Of a stretch of 64,000 nucleotides of DNA, positions 37,240 through 48,044 are shown one piece after another (position 1 is the stretch's first letter; the number at the start of each line of letters is the position of its first letter). The notes under the pieces were generated by a model that saw only the letters and a program-made list of their open reading frames with translations, searched no databases and was not told the origin of the DNA. The DNA lies in contig JAPFFF010000027.1 of the NCBI GenBank assembly GCA_039105265.1, forward strand, positions 1,054,001 through 1,118,000, written 5' to 3'. Source of the DNA: Tritrichomonas musculus. Lineage: Eukaryota > Parabasalia > Tritrichomonadida > Tritrichomonadidae. Both the position numbers and the translations under genes were made by a program.

Positions 37240-38718
37240 ATGGATGTTGATAAGTTCTTGCTGGATAATAAAGAAAAATATGAGATTATTAACAACTTTC
37301 AAGAACTCCTCAAAGAAGCTTCTAGAGAATCATATCCAGAAATTATCAAATATGTTCAAGAAAACTCAGATTTATTTTTTAAAGACTACGAAAGCGGAAA
37401 TATGTTTTTATGGAATATTAGTACCTTTTGTATGTTTAATTGGACCAATTTTGAAATACTTTTAGATGTCTTAATTCATTTTTCTCCAGAATTGATTAAA
37501 ACAAAAAACACAGAATTAGATATCATTGATATTTTCAATTTAATGATATGGACCGTATATTATTTATATTCCAAAAAAGTTATTAGTATTGAATCCATCA
37601 TTAAAACAGCAGAATATAGAAATTTATATTATGTTTATTTTTACCCAGAAATTGACCAATACGATCATAATTATTCAGAAAAATTAAAATCCACAATTCT
37701 TTCAGATTGTTACATAGATAAAGATTTACAAGGATTTTTCAAAACAATTCTTCAAGATCCAGAAAAACATAAACAAAATCGTGACATTTCATATCACCCA
37801 TCAACACTTCACAAAATCATTCGTGAAGATGACATTGATTCATTTCAGTCCATCATTTCAAGGAACAATTATTCATTCAATTATAGATTTGAATACTCAT
37901 TCTATGAAAGAATTTATTCAACTAACAAAAATTTTTCATTAATACAAGTAGCAGCAATTTACGGTTCAATTCAAATATTCAAATATTTATGGATGCAAGA
38001 CGATATTCAAATTGATGATTTTGTACTTTTTTGTGCAATTTCTGGCAGAAATTATGATATCATTCATATTTGTGAAGAAAAAATTGACTCTCCAAGCAAA
38101 ATTGTATATTCAATTAATTCACATCAAAATGAATTAACCGATTATTTTATTGAAAAATCCGATGAATTAAATAAAGATATAAATGATGATGATGACTGTT
38201 TATATAAAAATTTAGATATCAATTCATTTGGAATAGCCATTTTATATGCCAATTTTCATATCATTCTTTCGAGTTTACATCACATTGTTGATTTAATTGA
38301 AAAAGAAGAAGGAATGTATTTGTTTTATAGTGCTAATTATGATTTTGATTTATTTAATCTTTTATATTCTCATAGAAATAAAGATGTTGATCTTTGTAGC
38401 ATTTTTAATCCATATTATGCAACATGGGTGGAGAAAGGAATGACATCTGCTATCAAAAAAACTTTGTTAGATCAATCTGCTAAAAATATTTTTACTATTT
38501 TAATTACATATTCGATTAAAAGTAATAGAAAAATTACTGGAATTATTCTCGATATGTTTAAAGAATATAAAAATTCTGAATTGAAGGATGCTTTGGAATA
38601 TTGTAAAAAATATAGTTTTCAAATAGAATTGATTATCTATAGTAAATTATCAGATGAAAATTTGGTTACAAAATTTACTGATATTTTTGATTTAAAAATG
38701 ACAATTCTTAATTCTTAA
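37240..38718 (+). CDS. DUF3447-family ankyrin-related protein
   Basis: The 492-residue protein has the N-terminal helical region typical of the large trichomonad DUF3447 family. It then has the family signature around FSLIQVAAIYGSIQIFKYLW with DDFVLFCAISGRNYDIIHIC, which are diverged ankyrin repeats. The family is strongly expanded in trichomonads and its function is unknown; protein binding is likely. The ATG follows ATTCATCC, a weak initiator match. There is no membrane span. The frame is intact. Confidence 0.85.
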   Translation: MDVDKFLLDNKEKYEIINNFQELLKEASRESYPEIIKYVQENSDLFFKDYESGNMFLWNISTFCMFNWTNFEILLDVLIHFSPELIKTKNTELDIIDIFNLMIWTVYYLYSKKVISIESIIKTAEYRNLYYVYFYPEIDQYDHNYSEKLKSTILSDCYIDKDLQGFFKTILQDPEKHKQNRDISYHPSTLHKIIREDDIDSFQSIISRNNYSFNYRFEYSFYERIYSTNKNFSLIQVAAIYGSIQIFKYLWMQDDIQIDDFVLFCAISGRNYDIIHICEEKIDSPSKIVYSINSHQNELTDYFIEKSDELNKDINDDDDCLYKNLDINSFGIAILYANFHIILSSLHHIVDLIEKEEGMYLFYSANYDFDLFNLLYSHRNKDVDLCSIFNPYYATWVEKGMTSAIKKTLLDQSAKNIFTILITYSIKSNRKITGIILDMFKEYKNSELKDALEYCKKYSFQIELIIYSKLSDENLVTKFTDIFDLKMTILNS

Positions 38719-39270
38719 TAAAATATAATTGATTATAATTTATAATTAAAGAAGTATTTTTTTTTTAAATATAATAAAATTGATGCTAAAATATATGGTT
38801 TGTTATTTAGGTTTTTAAAAAGAAAATGAATATAATTGTTTCTTTGTTTTTTTTCCCCATCATTTTCTGTTTGAATTAGTTGAATTATTATTTCAAATAG
38901 TTTCGATTGTGTTCGTTCTTTTTTTTTTCTTCATATCTATCATATATAAAATGTCAATTTGAATGTACTTTTTCATATTTATTCTTCATCTACTTCAATG
39001 CATTCATTATTTATCCAATATTTCATCATTTTGTTAGCCATTTAATAAGTGTCCCCAATATACAAACAATTTTTTGAGCTTTTTATGAGAAAATGAAGAA
39101 GATGAAAAAAATGAGTCAAAGGAAATTTTTTATGGATAAGTTTTCCAAATGTGACTTGTTTACATTTTTTGTGAATGGTTTAATACCAAAAACATTTTCA
39201 TATGCCACGATTGCGAACAAGATAATACAATCTAAAGTCATTGCAAATTACGCCATCTTAAAAAGTTGAG
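38719..39270. other. AT-rich intergenic stretch
   Basis: I see T-rich runs and no coding signal on either strand. No RNA gene is recognised. Confidence 0.5.
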
Positions 39271-39279
39271 CATTTGCCA

Positions 39280-39852
39280 CTGTGACAGGTGAAAATGAGG
39301 TCAAAGAGTCCTTCGAATTTGCCACTTTTTGCATCGCCGATTTTGTCGGCAGATCCGAGATTTCAGATGAACTATCGTTTGGATGTAACTTTTTGTTCAA
39401 TTCAGCGGAAGTCTATCGTTCTCAATTACATCGGCGAGATTGAGAGTACTCTTTTGTATTCCTCCTATTTAAGCATAGTTAAGAAGGTCAAAACATTCAC
39501 TGGAAATGACATTTCTAACTGTTTTTGCTTCGGATTATTACCCTGAATTCCGCCAAGAAGGGTCTGTTGTTGCCGTCATCAGCGACAACAACGATCTTGA
39601 TCACAGCTGTTCCAGTCGGCAATGTCGAAATCGTCGAGTCTGACGACGAAAAAGGCATCGATAACGAAACAGGAGAGAAGTACCGAGGTAAAAAAAAAGG
39701 GAAAAAAGTTTCTTGTTGCAGCAATCATTGGAATTGTCGTTGGTGTAATGGTTGTGGTGGCAATTGTGTGCGTCCTTATTTGGATCTTCGTGTTTCATAA
39801 GAAGAATAAAGTTCTTAGCGAAAGCAGCATTGTTGAAGATATCCCTTATTGA
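39280..39852 (+). pseudogene. Remnant of a surface membrane protein
   Basis: Coding-like sequence of higher GC appears in three frames: SPSNLPLFASPILSADPRFQ from 39289, then TAVPVGNVEIVESDDEKGID from about 39600. After a shift in a nine-adenine run near 39689 comes a membrane span (IIGIVVGVMVVVAIVCVLIW) and a short cytoplasmic tail HKKNKVLSESSIVEDIPY. This end structure is typical of trichomonad type I surface proteins. Only the 3' end is left and it is frame-broken. Confidence 0.6.
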
Positions 39853-40480
39853 ATAATGCTTTTATATAATCGATATTTATAGAAAGCATTTCAATTTTAA
39901 AAAAGTGTAATTATGGGTAAAGGATTATATAATTTAAAAAATGATTTTTTTATACAAAAACGATATATATTTTATGTTATTCTTTGTTAAGTGAAAAATA
40001 CTTTGTATTCATATTTACTAATATATTAAAAATATTAATAGACAAATAAAGTTTACCAAATCCAGAAATATGAATACCTAAGATTATCTTTTAAAATTAT
40101 ACTATCTGTATAATGGTAAATATATCATTAAATAAAATTAGATTAGAAAATTTCTGAGCTAATAATTAATTATAACCAGAAATTTTCGAAAATTAAAGCA
40201 CGATATTCTTTGATCAAAGAGTTCAAATATTCATTTAACTGTTGTTAACGAATTAATTCAAAAATAATCCTTTAATTAAATTTAACTCTAATAAATAAAT
40301 TTTATTTTATATTTTTGTTTTAATTATATTAATAAGACTTTGAGATAATTATCATAAAAAAAACTTTAACTTTTTGAAATTTTTTAACAATTTATTTATT
40401 AATTCAGAATTACGATAGAAGGTGAAAAATCACCTAGATTTTTCAGGGTAAAATTTTTATTTGTTTATTAATTGCAACAA
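39853..40480. other. AT-rich intergenic stretch upstream of the fusion gene
   Basis: About 630 bases without a believable gene, rich in short T- and A-runs. The promoter of the fusion gene at 40481 should lie at the right end, but no clear TCAYW motif is near the ATG. Confidence 0.5.
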
Positions 40481-43400
40481 ATGGGTTTGAAAGAATTTAT
40501 CCAATTTTATCAAAATATTTTGGTAAAGACCGGCCATGTTAAAAAAAGTGAATTAGAGCAAATGCTATATACTGAATCAAACCAAAAATCAAATTTTTTT
40601 TATATAACAGCCAAAAATGAAAGATTATCACACTTAATGCTCAATTTTAAATATTTGATACCAAGATTAGAGAAAGAGCAAGCCGATGTCATAATAATAA
40701 AACCTAATTCTAATATTGATGGTGTAATGATAAATGTCATATATAAAAATATTCCTCAAAGTATGAACATGTATAAAAACTGGATCAAAGAATACGTAAA
40801 GTTATCTTTTTTGGAACGATTCAAGTTTTCATCAATAATACCATTTCTTTTCATAGATGTTCAAAATACCGATTCTCTTTTTTGCCAAGGAAATATTGAT
40901 CCAACTGTTATTAAAATCTTAACCAAAATTCTTTCTGAAGGTGTCATTTTTGTTAATGAGCCCGACAAAAAAAAGGCAAAAGACAATTACAATTTTGGCT
41001 CAGAAAATCTTTGCGTAATATCATATGAAAAGTCTCAAGATATTCCACAAATTGTACCATTTGATAAAGTTGTTTGCATTGCGCCATCATCTAATGATGG
41101 CGCCATTTTTGAAGATCAATCCGACTGGTCTGTTGAGAAAGCTATTTCCAATCAACAAATACAAAAAGATTATTTAAAAAGTTCGCTCAAAAAATTAAAG
41201 CCAGGAGGAATTTGTGTTTATTCAACGTTTTCAATTAATCCTATTGAAAATGAAGATGTTATAAATTCAGTTCTTAATGAATTTGACAATGAATTCAATA
41301 TTATCGATTGCAGTCAAGAATTCAATTCAATAAAAAGATGTCAAGGATTGACTGATTGGGATAACATTGAATTTTATCCCAAAGCTCCAAATGTCCCCAA
41401 TATTCACTTCTGTATGCGCTTTTATTCTCATTTAATTCATTCTGATTCAATCTTTGTTGCTGTTATTCAACGAGTGTCAAGCAAAAACATTGAAATTCAA
41501 ACTCAAGATGAAGGAGATGAAAAAGCATTTTCCAATTTACCTGGTGATATTTTGAATAATATTGTTGATGAATTTGGATTCAATAGGAATGATTTTAATC
41601 AAATTTCATTTTTATGTTCCAAGAAGTTTAAAGATACAATTTTTCATGTTTCAAGTGAACTTCAAAGCATAATTAAAACAAATGAAACATTAAAAATCAG
41701 CAGAATTGGCTCTCCATCTTTTGTTTTCAATAATGCCGATATAAAAACAATTCCTATTCCTTCTTATATTGGTCTTCCATCTAAACGTGTTATTTGCATT
41801 GACTATGATACTTTCAAAAAAATGGAGATTTCCTTATCAATTGAAATTGAACAGTTGCCAAGTCAAACACAAGAATATTTGAAATCAATAAAAACAGGAG
41901 GAATATATATTGAAGTTATCCCGAGTGAAATTAAATTTGGTGCCTATCTAAATAATAAAACTATTCAAATTAAAATGTCTTCTGAAAAATTTCAACAATT
42001 GTTTGATAAGGTCAAATTTTTTACATTTTTCAGACCAGTTGGTATTGGCAAATCTGATTTTTATGAAATACGCCAAAATAACTGCCTTTATGTAGACAAA
42101 ACCGATTTCATTAGTTCATGGTGGAATAGAAAAGACCAGGTGACATTAATCACAAGACCTCACCGTTTTGGTAAGACATTAGTATTGAGTATGGTTAAAT
42201 ATTTCTTTTCATTTCAATACAAAGATGAAGGTGCGACTATTTTTGAAAAAACAAAAATATGGAATGATAAAAAAATGATGCAAAAACAAGGAAATTATCC
42301 AGTCATTTCGATAACTTTTGTAAGTATAAAATCAAATAATGTAAATGACATTATTTTTGGAATTAAGCAAGAAATAATTAATGTATTCATGGAGTTTACT
42401 GATATTCTTTTATCAAGCAATAAATTAAATGAAATTGAAATTGATTTCATTAAATCTATTAATAGCAAAATTGATAATGATGTAATAGCTGCTCGAGCAA
42501 TTTTTCAACTTTGTTCATTCATTAACAAGGTTTTAGGTAAAAAAACAATTATTTTACTCGATGAATATGACACACCAATGGTAAGATTTTGGACAAATCG
42601 CGATGAAGATGGTTGGATGAAATTGATGAATTTTTTGAGGATCTTTTTTTGCTCAACATTCAAAGATAACATATATTTGGAAAGTGCGATCATCACTGGT
42701 ATTACTAGAATTTGTAAAGAAACAATATTTTCTGGGTTAAATAATTTAAATGTTGTCTCAACAATTTCTACATGTTATTCAGACACTTTTGGATTTACTT
42801 CAGCTGAAGTTAATAAAATACTTAATAATTATTCACTTTCTTTTTGGAAAGATGAAATTGTTAAGTGGTATGATGGTTACACATTTGGCGGTTCAAGTGA
42901 AATCTACAATCCATGGTCCATTAATAGTTTTGTTGGTTTGTTAGAAGGGCCAACTTGTTATTGGACAAACATAAGTGATAATTCACTTATCAATGACTTG
43001 ATTAAAAATTGCTCAAAAGATGTTTATTCTGCATTTGTTGGCTTACTTCAAGATGAAACATATCAATTCAATTTAGATAGCAATATTTCATTTAATAATT
43101 TTTATCAGAGAGAAAAAGAATCCATTTTTAGCCTTCTTGTTGCCTCTGGATATATAACAGTTATTGAATATGATTTATCAGGCAAAGTTTTTTCAAAAAT
43201 ACCAAATTTTGAGGTTAAAGAGACTTTTAAAAAAATGATTAATGATTGGTTTTCACCATCCCTTGAATCTTATTCAGAATTTATTAAAAGTTTTCTTTCT
43301 TGCAACATTAAATCGATGAAAAAGAATTTGGATAATATAATCTATCGTTGTCTTACTGGTTTCGATTCAGCAGAGTCTTTTTATCATGGCCTCGTTTTAG

Positions 43401-43879
43401 GTATGCTGGTAAATCTTATGGGCAGTTATATTGTTTTATCTAATCATACGAGTGGGAGAGGTAGACCTGATGTTTTAATAATTCCAAAGGATAGAAGTAA
43501 AAAAGGATACATAATAGAATTCAAATCTTCAAATAAAGGTTCAACAAAAAATAAATCCTCAATGAATACTACCAGACCAAAAAAAAAAGAAATTCTCTTA
43601 AAGTTAGCCAAAAATGGTTTAAATCAAATCGAAAGGCAGAAATATGATACAGCTCTAAAAGAAATAGGTATTACTAAAAATCGCATTATTAAGTACTCAA
43701 TATCCTTCTTTAAAAGCGAATGTCTAATATTATTATATAAGGATAACATTGTCCAAACTATTTATAATAAAAAAGTAGAAGAATACATTAAAGAAGAATC
43801 AACTGAAGAGGAAGAAGAAGAAGAATTAATCGAAGAGGAAGAAATAATTGAAGAAGAAGAATTAGTCGAAGAAGAATAA
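40481..43879 (+). CDS. Degenerate NSUN2-like methyltransferase fused to AAA-ATPase and PD-(D/E)XK nuclease
   Basis: The 1,132-residue protein has three parts. Residues about 1-500 follow NSUN2, the tRNA m5C methyltransferase, including its C-terminal region. However, motif IV reads IAPSSNDG where NSUN2 has a PCSGDG-type motif, and motif VI reads YSTFSINPIEN where the family has TCS. Both catalytic cysteines are therefore replaced, and the SAM loop (FIDVQNTDSLF) is degenerate. Residues about 517-830 are an AAA-ATPase-like domain: RPHRFGKTL (Walker A) and KKTIILLDEYDTP (Walker B). Near residue 995 the nuclease core reads GRGRPDVLI and GYIIEFKSS. The tail is a run of glutamates. The start is ATG at 40481; an in-frame TTG at 40472 is less likely. 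Confidence 0.8.
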   Translation: MGLKEFIQFYQNILVKTGHVKKSELEQMLYTESNQKSNFFYITAKNERLSHLMLNFKYLIPRLEKEQADVIIIKPNSNIDGVMINVIYKNIPQSMNMYKNWIKEYVKLSFLERFKFSSIIPFLFIDVQNTDSLFCQGNIDPTVIKILTKILSEGVIFVNEPDKKKAKDNYNFGSENLCVISYEKSQDIPQIVPFDKVVCIAPSSNDGAIFEDQSDWSVEKAISNQQIQKDYLKSSLKKLKPGGICVYSTFSINPIENEDVINSVLNEFDNEFNIIDCSQEFNSIKRCQGLTDWDNIEFYPKAPNVPNIHFCMRFYSHLIHSDSIFVAVIQRVSSKNIEIQTQDEGDEKAFSNLPGDILNNIVDEFGFNRNDFNQISFLCSKKFKDTIFHVSSELQSIIKTNETLKISRIGSPSFVFNNADIKTIPIPSYIGLPSKRVICIDYDTFKKMEISLSIEIEQLPSQTQEYLKSIKTGGIYIEVIPSEIKFGAYLNNKTIQIKMSSEKFQQLFDKVKFFTFFRPVGIGKSDFYEIRQNNCLYVDKTDFISSWWNRKDQVTLITRPHRFGKTLVLSMVKYFFSFQYKDEGATIFEKTKIWNDKKMMQKQGNYPVISITFVSIKSNNVNDIIFGIKQEIINVFMEFTDILLSSNKLNEIEIDFIKSINSKIDNDVIAARAIFQLCSFINKVLGKKTIILLDEYDTPMVRFWTNRDEDGWMKLMNFLRIFFCSTFKDNIYLESAIITGITRICKETIFSGLNNLNVVSTISTCYSDTFGFTSAEVNKILNNYSLSFWKDEIVKWYDGYTFGGSSEIYNPWSINSFVGLLEGPTCYWTNISDNSLINDLIKNCSKDVYSAFVGLLQDETYQFNLDSNISFNNFYQREKESIFSLLVASGYITVIEYDLSGKVFSKIPNFEVKETFKKMINDWFSPSLESYSEFIKSFLSCNIKSMKKNLDNIIYRCLTGFDSAESFYHGLVLGMLVNLMGSYIVLSNHTSGRGRPDVLIIPKDRSKKGYIIEFKSSNKGSTKNKSSMNTTRPKKKEILLKLAKNGLNQIERQKYDTALKEIGITKNRIIKYSISFFKSECLILLYKDNIVQTIYNKKVEEYIKEESTEEEEEEELIEEEEIIEEEELVEEE

Positions 43880-44367
43880 ATAAAATAATACAAAAACTTA
43901 TTACAATAAAAATGATAAAGTATAGCTAAATTTTTTTTTCTTTTAAATTGCGTATGTTATTGTTTAAATATAATTTATAACTAAACTGGCTTTCATTTTT
44001 GCATACAACTCAATTTTCAATTAAATCACTGAATTAATAATTATTTATTTCAAAATTGAGTTGATTATTTTCATTTTTCAATACTATTCAGAAAAATTGA
44101 GTTGTATGCAAAAATGACTCGCAGATTACAATTTCATCATCTATAAATTGTTATTCACCTCCACAATCTGCTATTAATGATATATGTACAGCATTAAAGG
44201 CTCTCTAAACTATGGCTTTTTAATTGGATTGATTGAGACCATGATTTTGCTTTATTGTGCTCAATGCTTATTCAATTTTTTCCTTATTATATTTTAATAT
44301 TCAATGATTTTTTTTTTAATTATTGTTTATTAAAATATAAAATTTATAAAATAACGCAATAAAAAAA
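43880..44367. other. Intergenic stretch with a hairpin
   Basis: No gene is visible. The region contains the inverted repeat listed separately at 43994-44116 and T-runs before the BspA-like gene. Confidence 0.5.
43994..44116. repeat. 24-bp perfect inverted repeat with 75-bp spacer
   Basis: CATTTTTGCATACAACTCAA and four more bases (43994-44017) are repeated in inverse orientation at 44093-44116. A further TCAAAATTGAGTTG copy lies in the spacer (about 44050-44063). It could be a very short MITE or a hairpin in transcript ends; no target duplication is clear. Confidence 0.7.
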
Positions 44368-45277
44368 TCAAATTTTATTAATTGTTGTACCAGATCTTAA
44401 TCCAAGAAATGATGTACTAATAACTGAAGGTAGTGTAATTTCCTTTAATAAGTAGCAATCACTAAAAGCATCGCTCCCAATGCGAGTGACCGATTTTGGA
44501 ATTATCAATTCACTCAAAGAATTGCAACCACAGAATGCCTTATTTCCAATGAAGGTAACTGAATCAGGTATTGAAACATTATTTAGTAAGGTGCAATTAT
44601 AAAAAGCAGAAGAAGAAATTGTCTTCACCGAATTTGGAATCTTCAATTCTTTCAATGATTCACATCTTGCAAACGAAGATCCTTCAATTGCACTCAACAC
44701 AGTTGGGAGGCTGATTTTCTCCAACTCCACACAGCCATAAAAAGCGTATTGGCCAATTTTGACAACTGTAAAAGGAATTGAAACTTGCTTCAAAGATGAA
44801 CAACCATGAAAAGTATATTCATCAATTACAGTTATTGAATTTGGAATGAAAATTTGAATCAATCTCTCACAATTTTCAAAAGCTCCTCTTCCAATTGACT
44901 TTAATGAAGGTGTCAATGAAACTTCATGAAGTGACTTGCATTCATTAAATGCGAAATTGCCAATTGATGTGACTGAATTCGGAATTTTAATTCTTTCTAA
45001 TGAACGACATTCATTAAAAGCTGTGTTTCCTATTGTTATAACCGTTGGCGGAATCAAAACTTCAATCAAAGACGCGCATCCATTAAAAGAATTATTTCCT
45101 ATTACTGTTATTGAAGTTGGAATTGCAATTCGTGTTAATTTTTCTTTTGCATTGAAAAAGTTTGACAAGCTACTTTGTTTCAATAACAAAAAATAAATCC
45201 AATCAAGTCTTTCTCTCTTTACCGCTTTATTTAATGATGTTTGAAAATCATAAATACAAAAAAAATTGAAATTTCAT
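44368..45277 (-). CDS. BspA-like leucine-rich repeat protein (start frameshifted)
   Basis: The main frame (45189-44368 and further open to about 45260) encodes about ten LRR_5-type repeats of the form IGNTAFNECRSLERIKIPNS. These are characteristic of BspA-like proteins, which in trichomonads are surface or secreted and very numerous. There is no ATG at the beginning of the frame. An ATG at 45277 (MKFQFF) would join it if the eight-base T-run at 45258-45265 lost one base, giving a leader ending NKAVKRERLDWIYFLLLKQS. No signal peptide or membrane span is visible, so secretion is unclear. The frameshift is either error or early decay. Confidence 0.75.
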
Positions 45278-45345
45278 TTAAAAATTTTATTTTTTTTAAA
45301 ATGTCATTTTAAATCAGCTTTGAAAACTTGCTTTAAAATAAATAT

Positions 45346-46458
45346 TTAAATAAGTGATGATTCAATATCTTGCTTATTTACATCTAAAAAAACATTAACA
45401 AAATCATAAAATTTATATTTGCACAATGAATAGAAAACGTATTGATTGTTTAAATAATCAGGGAAGAAAGAATAATTGTGGTATTTGATGCTGCAATTGA
45501 CAATTTTTTCGCCTATTATTTGGCTGTTCGAATCATTAAAGTCTAACAAATTGGACTGAATATAATAGGCGATGTCATTATGATGGCATTTAATAGCTTC
45601 TATTAAACACTCACAATAAGAGCCAAAATATGGCTCAACATGAAGGTCTTCAAGAAGGTGAATCATTTCAGGATTACCTGAATGAATTGCATAAAGCCAC
45701 AATGAAGGATCAATATTCACTCCATTATATTTCAAATACTGGAAAATTTGAGTAGACCCAAAGAATGCTGTGTATTCAATCAATGATGGATTCTTTTTCA
45801 ATAAAAATGAATTCGATTCAAAAATTGAATGGTCTATTTTTGAATTTAAAATTGAACTGCTCATTTGATTAACGTAAGAAATAAAATCTTCTACTGAGTC
45901 ATTTCTAATTAAGTTACAAAGATATGAATGATTTTGGCCTTGAAGATGATTTTCTTCATAATTGTTAAAAAATTTATTATCATATGTTGAAAATTCTTTT
46001 TCTAATATTCTTCTCTCCTCTTCATGAATTAATGGACGAATTTCATCAAAAAAATATTGTGGGTATTTTTTCGAAAATTTACTTAAAATAATTTGTGTAA
46101 TATATTCATTGATTATGATGATTTTATTTTTTAAAAGAAAGTAAAGAATTCGCTTGTTACTTTTGAATATATTGAATATTTCTATATTATCGAAGGTCTG
46201 TTTAATATCTTTTGTAAAATGTAGAAGAATTTTTTCGATTTTTTCATTAAAACTTGCTTTTTGATGATGATTTTTGGCTATCATAGAGATTAATTGAAGT
46301 AATTTGGTAAATTCTGATCGACCTTTTTTAATTATTTCAGAATAAATAGTATTTAGTAAATTTGAGAAATCGTCGTCAGTACTACTGTCATCTTCAATAT
46401 AATCCATAAAAGCCGTATAAAATTCTTTTTCTTTTTTAACTAAGTTATGCAAATCCAT
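45346..46458 (-). CDS. DUF3447-family ankyrin-related protein
   Basis: The 370-residue protein begins MDLHNLVKKEKEFYTAFMDY and carries the family landmarks IFNIFKSNKRILYFLLKNK, then SYLCNLIRNDSVEDFISYVN. The core follows: PSLIEYTAFFGSTQIFQYLK with DPSLWLYAIHSGNPEMIHLL. It is shorter than many relatives because few ankyrin units follow. Function unknown; the fold suggests protein binding. The ATG is close to a long A-run on the minus strand (T-run at 46467-46481 on plus), which separates it from the divergent pseudogene. Confidence 0.85.
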   Translation of the reverse strand: MDLHNLVKKEKEFYTAFMDYIEDDSSTDDDFSNLLNTIYSEIIKKGRSEFTKLLQLISMIAKNHHQKASFNEKIEKILLHFTKDIKQTFDNIEIFNIFKSNKRILYFLLKNKIIIINEYITQIILSKFSKKYPQYFFDEIRPLIHEEERRILEKEFSTYDNKFFNNYEENHLQGQNHSYLCNLIRNDSVEDFISYVNQMSSSILNSKIDHSIFESNSFLLKKNPSLIEYTAFFGSTQIFQYLKYNGVNIDPSLWLYAIHSGNPEMIHLLEDLHVEPYFGSYCECLIEAIKCHHNDIAYYIQSNLLDFNDSNSQIIGEKIVNCSIKYHNYSFFPDYLNNQYVFYSLCKYKFYDFVNVFLDVNKQDIESSLI

Positions 46459-46479
46459 GAATGCTTTTTTTTTTTTTTT

Positions 46480-47694
46480 TTAATTTTTGAATACTTTACA
46501 ATTTCTATTTTCAAAAGGATTTCTTTCCAAATAAAAATTTTACCTGAAAACTCAAAGAATCTAACATATAAGGACAAATCTTTTCCTATTGATTATGTTT
46601 TATTAAAGAGAAACTCTGAATTCTTTCAAATTAATAATAATAAATATAAATATAAAGAAAATATACCTCTTTTGGAAGAAGAAGGAAACTCAGATTTCCC
46701 TCTATATTCAATTCAAGAATTTGTTCGATGCTGCCAGAATCAGCAAATAGAAATTAATCCTTCAAATATCTTTTATTTAAAGTATTTGGCAAAGAAATAT
46801 AAAGTACAAAGTTTAGAAGAAACAACAAATGACATTATATCAAGTAACAAAGGGCAACTTGCATTAGAATCGCTTTTATTCACTCTTAGTTATAATTCAA
46901 CATTACATTTTGTAGAAACAGCAGATGAAGAAAACATCATTTCATCCAATTTTGATCAATTTATGAAAGATGAAAGGTTATTCCAAGTTCCAATTCCTAT
47001 TCTTTACAGAATTGTTCAAAAATATTATTTGGATTTTTACAACACAAACAACAGCAACGAACAAAGCGTCAATAACGCTAGCACTAATGACTTAAAAGAC
47101 GAATTTTCTGCTTTTTTGTTTAAACTTCTTGATAAAAACCCTAAAAAAGCATCAATGTTTTTTGAATTTTTCGACATTCAAAATAGTCGACTGAAAGACT
47201 TCACGATTGCTATTCTGATGTTTTCGATCCGAGGTTTTTCAATGCATCTCTTTTTGACACCACTGTTGAACTGATCAAAGAAGTCACAAAATTGAGAGAA
47301 GACACGTCAGAAAAACTGGCAGAAATGGAGAGATTTTTGAATGACCAAAAAAAATGAATTAGCGACCGTTAAGGCAGAAAATCAATTGTTATCAAACTCG
47401 ATAAAAGAAAATGTTAAATACTGCATTGATCCGTCTAATAAGACAGTAATGCAACCTAATACAGACATCATGCTCCCGCATGACGCATACGTCTGCCTTG
47501 AGATGTCGGCAGCGTGGGACTCTTATTGCAAGTTATTTGTGAATGATGTCATCATTCAGCAACTTGGTGCAGAGGCACATCAGAGATGCAGGAGCGCTGT
47601 TTCTGTTGTTTGTAAAAAAGGAGACAAAGTAAGAATTCGGACACACGGCGGCAATGGCGGAGTTGAGTTTTCCTGCTACTTTGGACTAAAATAG
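46480..47694 (+). pseudogene. Broken BTB-type gene with coiled coil and C-terminal module
   Basis: The first piece contains a BTB-like region (YKDKSFPIDYVLLKRNSEFF, then FPLYSIQEFVRCCQNQ) and a BACK-like helical region ending FDIQNSRLKDF. Near 47214 the frame shifts to YSDVFDPRFFNASLFDTTVE and a coiled coil (REDTSEKLAEMERFL). At an eight-adenine run near 47350 it shifts again to a GC-richer module (DIMLPHDAYVCLEMSAAWDS). The layout parallels the intact gene at 54668-56272 up to the coiled coil, but the C-terminal module differs. The T-run start near 46470 is not a credible initiation site. Confidence 0.75.
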
Positions 47695-47716
47695 CAAAAT
47701 AAGCTTTGTTTCTCGC

Positions 47717-47815
47717 CATTTAAAGGAAAAATATCTTTTTTTATCTTATTCATCTTTTTTATTTCTTGTTTAAAGGAAAAATTATCTTTTTTTATCTTAT
47801 TCATCTTTTTTATTG
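47717..47815. repeat. Tandem duplication of about 52 bp
   Basis: A segment beginning TTTAAAGGAAAAA and ending CATCTTTTTTATT is repeated twice in tandem with small differences, directly downstream of the broken BTB gene. It has no coding potential. Confidence 0.75.
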
Positions 47816-48044
47816 CTTATTCTGAAATATTTTTGTGAATTTATTTTGTTGTATGATCAAAAATCATTCGAAATATTTTCCGAAAAAAGTAGTTTTTTTG
47901 GAAAAACTATATTTTTTTTAGCAAAAAGTTTTTTTTTCCACCGAAAACCCCCTAATTTGAAATAAAATTTATTTTGACTCTTTGAAAAAGTGAAATAGTC
48001 AAAAAATTTGAGTAAGTAAAATTGTATAATTATGGAAAAGTGGT
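47816..48044. other. T-rich spacer
   Basis: Short AT-rich spacer with T-runs between the BTB relic and the RNF213-like relic. No feature is recognised. Confidence 0.5.
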
